DNA of 64,000 nt from the NCBI GenBank assembly GCA_963780895.1, contig CAWAEG010000008.1, positions 372,001 to 436,000 on the forward strand, written 5' to 3'. The notes under the pieces were generated by a model, which searched no databases, was not told the origin of the DNA, and saw only the letters and a list, made by a program, of their open reading frames with translations. This stretch comes from DASQFI01 sp963780895 (GTDB lineage: Bacteria > Acidobacteriota > Vicinamibacteria > Vicinamibacterales > SCN-69-37). This document shows positions 19,442 through 30,217 of the stretch, piece by piece (positions within the stretch are counted from its first letter, which is position 1; each line of letters starts with the position of its first letter). A program made the translations under genes and the position numbers.

Positions 19442-20283
19442 CTAGAGCCGCGTCCGCTTGGGGAGCCGTACGGCGGTCGCCGCGCCGAACCATCGGAGCG
19501 GCACGATGACGACCCAGTAGCCCCAGTCGGCAATAGATTCCCAGTTCGTCCACGCGAATCTCGCGGTCGCCTGCTGATCGTGATGATTGTTGTGGAAACC
19601 CTCGCCGGCGGTGAGGAGCGCCGACGACCCAGTTGTTGAACGTCCGGAACGCACGAGCCGCCTTCGAGTTCTGGTAGCCGCCGAGCCACTTGTGCGGCCA
19701 ATGGCAGAGCGCGTTGATGCACGGATTGAGCAGGAAGACGAACGTGACAGCATGGATGCCGGCCGCCACTGACCCGAAGCAGAATCCTTCGAGAAGGGCC
19801 TGAGAGAGCGGCTCGGCGTTCACGAGGACTTCACGCCGAAGATCGACCAGAGGAGAGACTTCCGAAGAGGAGCCCCAACCAGCCGCGCCGGAAGAGGTGA
19901 CGGTCCCACCAGCCGCGTCTGCTCAGAACGTCGCGAGCGTAAATCGTACAACGTCTCCGGATGCTTTCTCAGCTCGACGATGTAGTACCACACGTTCCCG
20001 AGCTGGATGTGCCAGAAGCCTTCGAGCCAGGGACTGTGCGGATCCCGCTTGCCTGGCCCAACCTCGACATCGGAATACACGTGATGCTTCCGGTGAACGG
20101 CAACCCACACGGCCGGGTCCACGCCCGTGGTAATCCAGTTGATGAGCTTGAACCACCACTCCACGAGCGGATGAGACTCAGTGCGCGGTGGGTCACCGTC
20201 CGGTGAAGATAGACCGTGGTCGTGGGAACGGCAAGCAGAAACGTCGGAATGAGCGACCACAGCCACAGCACTCAGCATCGACG
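19442..20283 (-). pseudogene. Membrane fatty acyl desaturase, several frameshifts
   Basis: All three histidine boxes of the acyl-CoA desaturase family can be read: HRTVTH (HxxxxH), HRKHH and HNNHH within GEGFHNNHHDQQ. Conserved blocks WWFKLINWITTGVDPAVWVAVHRKHHV, HSPWLEGFWHIQLG and NALCHWPHKWLG surround them, with hydrophobic segments between. The blocks lie in different frames, with breaks near 20250, 20150, 19850 and 19630. If repaired it would be a roughly 280 aa integral-membrane di-iron enzyme placing a double bond in acyl chains. Its neighbours on the other strand are a methyltransferase and a UbiA-type enzyme, which suggests lipid modification. Confidence 0.75.
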
Positions 20284-20528
20284 CTCGGGCGACGATGCTA
20301 TCAAACCCGTCTGTGAGACTCGCCACTGTGGTGGCTCGGCGGGGAACCGGCGCGGGCCCTACGCGATGCGGCCTGTGGGCTACTATCGTCAATGAGCCAG
20401 GTGGCAACGTCGACGTTCCGAAGACACGGTCGTGTGTATGCCACATTTGCTCGTCGGTTGGGCGCCTCGATTGCTTGCGCCTTTGGTCGTTCGACTCTGC
20501 GGAGTTCGATCGGTCCAACCAGTCGTCC

Positions 20529-21432
20529 ATGTCGTTTTTTATGACACGCTCGCGAGTTACTTCACGGCCGACACGGCCGTGGCATTTCATGAACTACGGG
20601 TTCGAGTCGCAACATTTTCGAGAGAACCCGCTTCCGCTTCAGACCGCAGGATGATTCAGATCGCCTCTGCATTCAGTTGTACGACCGTTTACTCTCGCCG
20701 CTGTCGGTGGCTGGCCTGCAGGTGTTGGAAGTCGGGTGTGGCCGCGGGGGCGGCGCGGCATACGTACACCGGTACTTCCAACCAGGACGAATGGTCGGCA
20801 TCGACATCAGTCACAAAGCGTTGCGGATATGCAGAACCAACCATCGCGATCGGACTCTTCATTTTCTGAACGGACGTGCGGAGCAACTTCCATTTGGAGA
20901 TGCGACGTTCGACGTCGTGATCAACATCGAGTCTTCGCATGCGTATACGTCGATGGCGCTGTTCCTCAACGAGGTCCGGCGAATCCTGCGGCCGGGCGGA
21001 TTCCTGGTTTTCGCAGATATGCGCTGGACGTTACCGGGCAATCGATCAAGGACGTCGACCGGGCTCGATCTTCTGAAACGGAACCTGTACACCTCGGGAC
21101 TAACCGTGGTGCACGAGGGCGATATTTCGACCGAGGTTCTACAAGCCAGGACGGTCGATGAAAAGCCACGGATGAGCTTTGATCAAGAAGCAAGTTCCGA
21201 GAGGTCCTGCAGTCGGTCTTCGCGGAGCTTCGCCGGATTGCCCGGAACCGTGATCTACCGCCATTTCCAAAAGGGAACGATCGTGTACTGGAACGCGCTG
21301 TTGACGGAAACCGGCAGGACGCTCGGGAGCCTTGCCGATCGGCAGCTCACCTTGCGGAGTAGAAACAGGCCGATACCTGGTCATGTCAGTCCTGCCCTTC
21401 GTATCGAAGCTCGCCCTTCGGCTGATTCGTGA
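20529..21432 (+). CDS. SAM-dependent methyltransferase (type 11), frameshifted N-terminus
   Basis: The main frame from about 20677 has the SAM-binding motif LEVGCGRGGGAAYV, then GIDIS, LPFGDATFDVVINIESSH and LRPGGFLVFAD, as in methyltransferases acting on lipid or polyketide substrates. Upstream family sequence is spread over two other frames: YDTLASYFTADTAVAF then MNYGFESQHFRENPLPL. Adding one T to the six-T run at 20534-20539 joins MSFF to YDTLASYF. Another break near 21190-21225 affects the C-terminus, so the true end is uncertain and the given end overlaps the next gene. Substrate unknown; the desaturase and prenyltransferase neighbours point to a lipid. Confidence 0.75.
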
Positions 21433-24400
21433 CTCTCCGGCCCTCGCCGACGGTTCGCGCGGCGAAGCCGTGCACGCGAGCGTGCTCTTCGCCGACTTGT
21501 CGGGATTCACAGGCCTCGTGGACATGCTGGCGAGTCACTACGGCGACCGCGGAGCGGAACGGCTCCAGGAAATCCTGAACCGCTGTTTCGGCCATCTCAC
21601 GGACATCGTCGACGCCGCCGGGGGCGAAGTGCTCAGTTTTCCGGCGATGCCGCACTGGCCGTCTGGATGAGCGGAGACGCGGAGGCGACAAGGCTCGCAG
21701 GACTGGTGCATCAGTGCACGCTGTGCGGCCTCGATCTTCAGACAAAGCTGGATCGATTTCCAGCCATCAATGATGTGGAGCTGCGGCTGCGCGTCGCTGT
21801 GGGGGCAGGACGCGCGCGGGCGGCGCTGGTGGGGGGCGTGGACGGCCGCTGGGAAACCGTTCTTCAGGGGGAAGCGCTCGATCAACTGAGAGACACCCTG
21901 CACGTCGCCCGGGCCGGCGAAGTGGTGCTTTCTCAAACGGCAGGCGATCTGCTGGGACCGCGCTGCAAGGCGGAACGGCGCGGCGCCCACTTCGTCGTTG
22001 GAAGCGCCGGGCCAGTCGCGTCCACGCAGTCAGCGCCGGTAGAGCGCTCGACCGACGTCGAGGAATCGACGGTGCGGTCGTTCGTTCCCTCATCAAGTGT
22101 ACTCGCACGCGTCGATGCCGGCCTGCATGCGTGGCTCGCCGAATTTCGGGACGTGACTGTCGTCTTCGTGCACCTCCAGATTGGAAACCTCGCACCAGGC
22201 GATCACGCGATGCTCCAGCACGCCATACGGTTGGTTCAGACCGTTGTGGCGCGCTTCGAGGTACGTCGATCAAGTCGTCTATGACGAAAAAGGATTGACG
22301 GCGCTGGTAGCGTTTGGCGTCGGGCGGCGGGCTCCCGAGGACGACGCCGTCCGCGCGGTGCGGGCCTCGCTGGTGCTTCGCGACGAACTGGACGCGGCGG
22401 GCGTCGACGCTCACGTCGGCCTTGCCACCGGACGCGTGTTTACGGGTGGCCGAGGCGGTAAATCGCGCCTCGAATTCGCAATCATGGGCACGAGCGTTAT
22501 TCTGGCGGCCCGGCTCGCCTCGATCGCCAAAGACGTGCTCTGCGATGCGGCCACTCACGCAACGTGCCGGAAAGTGATCCACTTCGAGTCGCTGCCGCAA
22601 GTGGCGATCAAAGGGAAAGTGAATCAGCTGGACGTCTGGCGGCCCCGCTCTCTGAAGCCGGACGGCGGACGGGTCGGTCTCGTCGGTCGCCGGGACGAAC
22701 AGGCGGAACTCGAGCGTCCTGACGGCGCTCGAGCGCGAAGGCCGGGGTGGCGTGGTCATTCTCGAGGGCGAGCCCGGGATCGGGAAGACCGCATTAGTCA
22801 GAAACGTCCTGAGACGGGCGCAAGCGCACGCCGTGCGGAGCTTGACGGGCGCGGGCGACTCAATCGAACAACGCAGCGGGTATCTCGCCTGGCGTGCTGT
22901 TGCTGCCGGATTGCTCGGGGCGGACCTGGACGGGCTGAACCAGGCGCACTGCGCGATCGGCTGCTCGCGCTCCTCGGTCCAGAGAATGCACGTTGGCTGC
23001 CTCTGCTCAACCCCCTGTTTGCGGCGTCACTTGCTGAGAACGAACACACCGCGAGCCTGAGCGCTGACAGTCGCGCTCAAACGACACGTGAGCTCCTTGT
23101 CATGCTCCTGAATGTCGCGGCTCGAGCCACTCCGCTTCTCATGGTCCTCGAGGATGCACACTGGATGGATTCGGCTTCGTGGGAACTCGCTGAGCAGGCG
23201 GCGGCACGCGTTTCACGTCTGCTCTTGCTGGTCAGCATTCGCGCTCAGACTGACACGACCGAAACGCTGGGACGGCTGACGAAGCGTTCCGGTGCAGCGA
23301 CGATTCACCTGGGTGCGCTCAAAGACGACGAAATCCGCGAGGTCGTGTGCCACCGCCTGGATGCCGAAGCCATTGAGGACGAGCTCGCCCAGTCTGATCT
23401 TTCGGAGAGCCGAAGGACATCCCTTCTTTGCGGAGGAGCTGGCGCTCGCGCTTCGAGATAACGGACTGATCGTTGTGCGGGACGGCACGTGCCGCCTGAC
23501 TTCTCCGATCACTACCGCCGCCACGCAGTCGTTGCCGAACACTGTGCGCGGCATATTCTCGCCACTCGCGTCGACCAACTGCCCCCTCAGCAACAGCTGA
23601 CGCTGAAGGTGGCCGCCGTGCTCGGCCGCCGATTCGGACTGGCCGATCTCCGTGAAGTTCATCCGCTCGGTGAGCGACAGCAGGACCTTCAGGAACAGGT
23701 GGGGCAGGTCGTGGAGGCTGGACTGCTGATCAGGGCGGACAGGCGCAAAGACGAGTTCTTCTTTTCACATGCCCTCGTGCAGGAGGTCGCCTATGAGCTG
23801 CTTCCGTACACCCAGCGTCGCGCGCTTCACCAGCAGACTGCGGAGTGGCTTCGGCGATCTCCCGGTCGAAACCTGGAAGAGCTGTCGCCGCTGCTCGCGC
23901 ACCACTGGGAGCGTGCTGAAGTTGCGGACAAGGCGATGCACTATCTCGAACGGGCCGGAGAACAGGCGCTGATGCGCGACTCCTCCAACCGGAGGCGTAG
24001 GAATTCCTGGCACGACTGATTGCGCTGGCCGACAGCCGGGAGGACGGGAGTGCCGGACGTCGGCGGCAGACCTCACTGGCGCGGTGGGAGCGCATGCTCT
24101 CCCAGGCACTCGGCCGCCAAGGTCGTCACGCGCCCGCCATGCAGCATCTCGAGCGGAGCATCACGCTGCTCGGCCACCGGATTCCCGCTCCGACCTTCAC
24201 GTGTCGTCTCGAGTTCCTCCAGGCGCTAGCTGGACGGCCGACGTGGCGACCGCCGGAGGCGCGACGCAGGAGCCGTTCTGAAACCGAGCAGTTCACCCTG
24301 CTCGAGCTCACGCGAGCGTATAAAACTATGTGCAGCTTCTGTACTTGGGAAGCTACACCTCCGAGTTCGGCCGGAAAAGTGACGTGTCTCTGCTCTCAGG

Positions 24401-25486
24401 CGTGGCGACGCTCCGATCGGTACGCGCGGCCGAAGTCGCAGGGCCGAGCCCCGAGCTCAGCCGGACCTATGCACTTCTGGCCAACCTCGTGGCCATGTTC
24501 CGGCGTTCGAGGCTGGCTGCGTACTACACCGCCCAGGGACGAGCGATTGCCGAAGCGATCGGCGACCGGCACTCTTTGTTCTCGGCGCTGACGATTGGAC
24601 AACTTCCGGCGTTCATCCGAGGCGGATGGCAGGAAACGGCGTCTGCGCTGGAGCACGCGCTGACGCTCGGCGCCGAGTTGCGCAACGTCCATGACTGTCT
24701 GATTTACGAAGGTGTCCTAGCCTACATCAGCTTCAATCAGGGCCGCCTTGGCGACTCGGCCGTCCGCTTTCGGGCGATTCGAACACGGGCCAGGAAGGAC
24801 GATTACCTCGTGCCGCAGTTGTGGGCGATGGTCTCGCTGGGCGAGGTCGCCTACCGTGAGGGGCGGCTGAATGACGCCATCGAATGCGCCGAGGAATGCC
24901 TGGAACTGGCGAACCAGACGGAAACGGTGGATCAGAACAGCCGTTTCCAGGCACACGGCCTGCTCGCGTCCGCATGGCTGCGCAAGGACGGTCCCGAGCG
25001 CGCACAGCCCCATATCGACCGGGCCATTGCGGCCGCAGACGCCGGCGCCCGTCTCTCCTATTCACCGCAGTTCGGGTTCATCGGCGTTGCCGAGGTCTTG
25101 TTTGCGATCTGGGAACGCGGAGGGGAACGCGCCGGGCCTGCCGCGACCCGGCTGCGCCGGTGGTTGAGGGTCCTGCGAGTCATGGCGTTCTGCCGCCCGA
25201 TCCTCGCACCTGGGATCTGCTGTTTCGCGCTAGGTGGAATCGGCTTCAAGGTCGTCGAATGCTGTCGACGCGCCGCCTGCGTCAGGCGATCCAGCTCGCC
25301 GATCGGATGGGCCTCGCGTATGAATCCGGCGTCGCTCGCGCGGAATTCGGCCGGCTGCTCAGGCAGGCTGACCCTTCCCGTGCGGTGATGCTCGAGGAAG
25401 CCTGCACCATTTTCGACACGATTGGCGCCGCCGAATCGCTCCGGGAAACCCGCGCGCTACGCGCGGCCGGGCAACCATCGAGCTAG
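21383..25486 (+). pseudogene. Soluble-adenylyl-cyclase-like protein (two cyclase domains, P-loop ATPase, TPR), many frameshifts
   Basis: About 1,360 aa if repaired. Start MSVLPFVSKLALRL. Cyclase domain 1 (21470-21700) has VLFADLSGFT with the first metal aspartate and, after one frame change, FSGDAALAVW with the second. Cyclase domain 2 (22150-22640) reads VTVVFVHLQ and YDEKGLTALVAFG, so its metal aspartates are lost and it is probably regulatory. A STAND/AAA-type ATPase follows: GEPGIGKT (Walker A, about 22764) and LLMVLEDAHWMD (Walker B, about 23140). The remainder to 25486 is TPR-type helical repeats ending LRETRALRAAGQPSS. Roughly ten one-base breaks interrupt it. The domain order is that of mammalian soluble adenylyl cyclase and some bacterial homologues. 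Product (cAMP or cGMP) cannot be told. Confidence 0.75.
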
Positions 25487-25564
25487 AATCTCCGCGTCGA
25501 CGCTGAGCCTCCCTGGCGCCTTCACGTCGCGTCACCAGGGGCCTCCGCGCCTGGGGCCTCACCT

Positions 25565-26644
25565 ATGTGGAAGCGCCTTCTGCTCGGCATCTGGGAACTG
25601 GATCATCTGGTGCGATTGCATCAGCTCGGATTCATTGCCGTCTGGCCATTGCTTGGATTCGCGGCGGTCGCGGACTGGTCGGTGAAATCGGTGGCCGGCC
25701 TCCTGCTGGTGAGCCTGTTCTTCAACGCCTATGGAGTTCTGCTCGACGACGCCGTGCACCTTGATGTGGACAGGCGGGATCCATTGCGCGCGGATCGCTG
25801 GCTCGTCCGCGGCACGCTCAGCGTCCGCCAGGCGCTTGTCCTTGCGTTGCTGCAACTGCCCCTGATGCTCGGCGCTCATCTCGCGGCAGGGTTCCCGAAC
25901 GCAGCCCTCTTGTCTCTGATCGGCGTGGTAATCGGGCAAGGTGTGTACCATCTCTACGGCAAGAGATTCCCGATTCCGCCGGTCATGGAGGCGGCCGAGG
26001 CAGCGGCAGCGTTTCTGCTGGTCGTCTACGGCGCCACTGTGACGGGCACCGCACTGACGCCGCTCGTCTGGCTTACCGCCGGAACTGGCGCAGCCTTCAT
26101 TCTGCTCGTCAACGGCTTTCACGGCTCGTTACGGGACATCGAGGTCGAGATTGGGCTGCAGCAACGCACGACACCCATCTGGCTGGGGTGTCGCGGCGTC
26201 GAGGCTGGCCACGTTCACATCTCGCGAGCGATGTCGGTGTACGCAGGTGCCTGCCAGCTCGGCCTCATCGCGCTCTCCGTGGCGGTCGCGATCGAGCTCA
26301 ATCCGCAAGGCGACCGAAGTGTCGCGCCGCTCCTGCTAGCGCTCGGCGCGTCGCTGGGGCATGGCGTCCTGTTCATCCTGTTGCACACCGTTCCGAAGCC
26401 GGCTTGGGACGTCCTCATGCGCCTCCATGTCGCCATTCTGGTCTTGCCGATCATGCTGGCGTTTGTGCCGCGGCTCGGCGCAGCGCGGAGCGCTGTTCTC
26501 GGGCTCGTCTATTTCGGCCCGGCTCTGCTCACCGCCTTGTGGTGGTTCCGTCGCGTGCGAAGCCGTGTCGTCATCGGTTCGCGAGCCGCGATGGCACTGG
26601 CCGGCGCAAAGTCTCCGCTGCTTGATAGCGACGGGCAGCGTTAG
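25565..26644 (+). CDS. UbiA-family prenyltransferase-like membrane protein
   Basis: 359 aa with eight or nine hydrophobic segments. The first aspartate-rich motif is DDAVHLDVDRRD (residues 61-72), matching the N/DDxxDxxxD motif that binds prenyl diphosphate; the second region is NGFHGSLRDIEVEIGLQQRT (183-202), equivalent to the YxxKDxxDxxGD motif. These place it in the UbiA superfamily, which moves isoprenoid chains onto acceptors such as lycopene, quinone rings or glycerol phosphates. Its stop overlaps the convergent stop of a lycopene-cyclase-like gene by two bases. The frame is intact, unlike its neighbours. A TAGAAT hexamer at 25484 could be its -10. Acceptor unknown; a carotenoid role is inferred from context only. 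Confidence 0.75.
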   Translation: MWKRLLLGIWELDHLVRLHQLGFIAVWPLLGFAAVADWSVKSVAGLLLVSLFFNAYGVLLDDAVHLDVDRRDPLRADRWLVRGTLSVRQALVLALLQLPLMLGAHLAAGFPNAALLSLIGVVIGQGVYHLYGKRFPIPPVMEAAEAAAAFLLVVYGATVTGTALTPLVWLTAGTGAAFILLVNGFHGSLRDIEVEIGLQQRTTPIWLGCRGVEAGHVHISRAMSVYAGACQLGLIALSVAVAIELNPQGDRSVAPLLLALGASLGHGVLFILLHTVPKPAWDVLMRLHVAILVLPIMLAFVPRLGAARSAVLGLVYFGPALLTALWWFRRVRSRVVIGSRAAMALAGAKSPLLDSDGQR

Positions 26645-27738
26645 CCAAACAGGACTTCACGCCAGGTTTTGCCGGTCACGACCTTGATCTTGGTGGATTC
26701 GTAGACGAACATCGACGCCCATCCGACCGACAGCCACAAACCACACGCTTCGATGGCCAGATTGGACCACGCCTCAACGAAGATGCCCACCATCGAGGCG
26801 GGCTGATAGTTCCACCATCCAAACGGCAGGGCGAACGTCGCTTCCCAGACGACACTGACCAGGACGTGGATCAGCATCACGAAGAGAAATGCACGAGGAT
26901 TGGTGAACCTGTGGACACGTGTGTAGAGCGCCGATAGCGGGACGAAGACGATCACGAGTTCGGCCAGCAGGTAGTAGGGCAGCCCGTCATGGTAGAGATG
27001 CCACCAACCCCACTTCTTGATGATGATGCCCAGCACTGCAACGGCGATGCCGATGAGGATGAACCGCCTGTTCCACGACACGAGCGGCCCGGTCTTCTTG
27101 GCCTCTTCCTCGGTACTGGCGCCGCGGCAGCGTGTAGGCCGAGTAAAAGTCCTCCGAGGCCCACATGTACATCATTGCCAGGAGTGCAGCCCCGCCCAAA
27201 TAAAAAAGGACCTCTTCGAGCGGAATGGAACGCGGAAAGTAGCAGGCTGGAAACTTCCACAGGGTCCAGAACGTGTTGCATCTGCCCGACCACAGGTACC
27301 CGGGAATCCGTGTCTGGCGGATGTGGGCGTTCGGATCGGGAAACGCGAAGATCAGGTTCGCGAGGAAAACGTCGAGCAGAACCCAACCGATGGCGGTGAT
27401 GGACACCATCTGGAGCAACGCACCCATCAGCGGCCGCAGATGCAGAAGGTCGCGATTGCGGACGTACCACCAGATTAGGAAGGCGAGCGGCAGGAACAGC
27501 AGAACGAGGCTGTAGGTATAGCCGAACCAGTTTTTGGACCAGGGTGTTCCCAGAGATTGCCTACCTTCGGGACATCGGTCTGAAACACCGCGATGATGAC
27601 CGCGGCGACCCAGACGGCGACGAAGCTGAGGACTTTGCGGTAGTCCCGATAGTATTCGTCGGAGCTGAGCTCGAGCGCTCGACTGCTGCCAGCCTCGACG
27701 AGATCCACTGCACCGCTGCGGGTGGAGTGTTCCGCCAC
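26641..27738 (-). CDS. Lycopene-cyclase-like (CrtYc/CrtYd type) membrane protein, two frameshifts
   Basis: About 365 aa when repaired. The GTG start at 27738 has GGAGG six bases upstream. A 60-residue soluble lead (SSDEYYRDYRKVLSF) is followed by many hydrophobic helices. The segment IPLEEVLFYLGGAALLAMMYMWASEDFYSAY carries the P-x-E-E-x-x-F motif of heterodimeric lycopene cyclases, and YTYSLVLLFLPLAFLIWWY precedes it. Frames change near 27535 and 27120; the last 146 residues (from MSWNRRFILIGIAVAV) are in a third frame. It may cyclise or hydrate a carotenoid end group, but the family also contains proteins of unknown role. Confidence 0.6.
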
Positions 27739-27768
27739 GATGGCCTCCGTGAATGTCTGAAGGGTGGG

Positions 27769-27774
27769 TATAAT
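27769..27774 (+). promoter_or_regulatory. -10-like TATAAT upstream of TonB receptor
   Basis: A perfect TATAAT lies 42 bases upstream of the receptor ATG, within the divergent gap between the cyclase-like gene and the receptor. No convincing -35 was recognised. Confidence 0.45.
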
Positions 27775-27816
27775 GGCACACTTTCGCTGTCAGGGCTTTC
27801 GGGAGGTCCCCCCAGC

Positions 27817-30217
27817 ATGCGAAGCCGGCGATTGCTGTACGCAGCAGTGCTTGTGGTTTCGCTCGATGTCGCCTTGGCACCGGAAACGATTCTGGCAGCG
27901 AGCCGTCTGGAAGGCAGGCTGACGCGTCCTGACGGGACCGCGCTTGCCGGCGTGTCGGTGATCATCGACGGCACGGGCGAATCGGCGCTCACCGACTCGA
28001 ACGGGCGGTACGTGTTCGAAGGGCTTGCGCCTGGACGCGTCAAGATCACGTTCCTCCTAGGGGACAACGTGCTGGTCGTCGAGAACGTGCAGGTGGGCGA
28101 CACGCCCGCCACCCTGGATCGGGTTCTCGACTGGAAGGTCGGCTACGCGGAGACCGTCACGGTGTTTGGCGCATCCCGCCGCCCTGAACGACTCGTTGAA
28201 GCGCCAGCGTCCGTGTCCGTTGTGCCCGAGTCCACGATTAAACGCGAGTCACCACACGGGCAACTTCCGAAGCTTCTACAATCGATTCCGGGTGTCGAGC
28301 TCGCGCAGAACGGCATCTTCGATTTCAACGTGAACATCAGGGGACTCAACAGCACGTTGAGCCGCCGTGTGCTCACGCTGGTCGATGGACGGGATCCCGC
28401 GAGCGTGCTGGTGGGCGCGCAGGAATGGGCGTCGTTCGCCAGTGCGCTCGACGAAATTGCGAAGATCGAGGTCGTCCATGGTGCGAGCTCTGCGCTCTAT
28501 GGTACGAACGCGTTCAACGGCGTCGTGGATATCACGACAAAGGAGCCCCGATACGCGCAGGGCGGCAGCCTGGAGTTGACCTCGGGAGAAGCGGGGACAC
28601 TTCGCTTCACGGCGCGTCACGCAGGCGCGATCGGCAGCAATCGGTTCTATCGGGTTCGGGCCGGGTTTGGACGCACCGACGACTTCTATCGATCCCGGGT
28701 GGACACGGTCGAATACCCGGGCCTTCCGATGGAGGTGCTCGTCCCTCCGCGCGATCACACCGAGTTTGCCAGTGTCGGCGCACGCCTCGACCAATACCTG
28801 TCGGCGGGCTCCGTGATCACCGTCGAAGGCGGCTGGACGCGGAGCGAAGGGAACATGTTCCTGACGGGAGTGGGACGCTCCCAGAACCTCGGGGCCCAAC
28901 GTCCGTGGGTCCGGTCGGTGTTCCACGCCTCGCGATGGCGCGTGGCCGGCTACTACGACGGTCGCTATGGCCGGACGACCTCGCTGGCAGCGGGAAACAC
29001 GACGTTTGACGCGTCGTTGAGGCTCAACGGGGAAGCCGAGCGGCGGTTCACCTACGCGTCGGGTCGCGGCCGTCTTGTGTTGGGCGGAGCAGCGCGGTTC
29101 GAGCGTGCCGACACTCGCGACGACAGCGGCGTCTCGACGATTCTTCGCGGCGTTGAGCACGCACACCAGCAGGCCGTGTTCGCTCAGCTCGCTCACTCGT
29201 TCGATCGCCTCAAACTGGCGGTCGCGGCACGCGTCGACGAGAGCACGCTGCACAGTCCCGAATTGTCGAGCCGGGTAGGCATTGTCTATCAGGTTTCGCC
29301 GATGCACGGCCTCCGGTTCTCGTTCAACCGAGCGTTCGACACGGGCAGCTTCGTCCACTACTTCACCCGCGGTGCCGCCGCGCCACCGGTTCAGCTCGGC
29401 GCCCTCGAAGCGGCGCTCGCGCCCGCACTTGGCGGCGTCCCTCTGCACTTCGACAATGTCCCTGTTCTGGCGCTCGGAAACGAACAACTCGGCGTCGAGC
29501 ACGTCGAGAACGTCGAAGGCGGCTACTCAGGCGTCTTCGCCGGACAGGTGCTGGTGCGAGCCAACTATTACTTCAATCGAATTTCGATCTGCTCACGCCG
29601 CTCCTGCCTCAGGTGGGCACCGAGCTCGGCCGCATCAATCCGGCGTACGGTCCCTACCAGCCGCCGTCGGCCTTGAACGCCTCCCAGTCGGCGCTCGTCC
29701 TCGCGTCGCTGCAGGCCGCCGTTCCGGCGACCGTGTTGCCATTCCTGTCCAACGATCTCGATGGCTTGCCGATCTTCGTGGCGGCGTCCTTCACAAACTT
29801 TGCCCGAGTGAACGTGCATGGGGCTGAAGTCAGCGTGCAGTACTTCCGAAGCGATCGCTTCCTCGCGGACGTCGGCTACTCGAGGCTGGTCTTCTCACCC
29901 AAGCAGAATGTTTCAGAGGAAGTGATCTCAGCGAACGCTCCGGCGCATTCGGTGACCACGGGAGTGACCTACAGTCAGGGGCCGGCATCAGCTTCGTTCC
30001 GATATCGCTGGTCGGATCAGTTCACCTGGAGCGGCGGGGCCTTTCGTGGCCCGATACCGGAGCTCAACGTCTTCGAAGTCGCCGCCAGCTACAGACTCGG
30101 CCGCCGTACGACGCTCGTCGCAACCGTGGCCAATCTGTTCGACGACAGCCACTACGAGATTTCGGTGGGGATCTCCTTCCACGGCGAGCCGTCGTCGGCG
30201 TTCGTCAGGAGTGGTGA
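27817..30217 (+). CDS. TonB-dependent outer membrane receptor (two frameshifts)
   Basis: About 800 aa. Signal peptide in the first 28 residues (after GGGAGG at 27801), then a carboxypeptidase-regulatory-like fold (LEGRLTRPDGTALAGVSVII... SNGRYVFEGLAPG), a plug domain (QSIPGVELAQNG, VNIRGLNS, RVLTLVDGRD, GASSALYGTNAFNGVVDI) and a beta-barrel. A frame change near 29584 leads to GTELGRINPAYGPY. A second near 30155 recovers the proper C-terminus, RRAVVGVRQEW then stop at 30217, a barrel end with a terminal aromatic. It should import a large ligand across the outer membrane; the ligand is unknown. It converges on the cNMP-kinase gene, overlapping by 13 bases. Confidence 0.85.
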
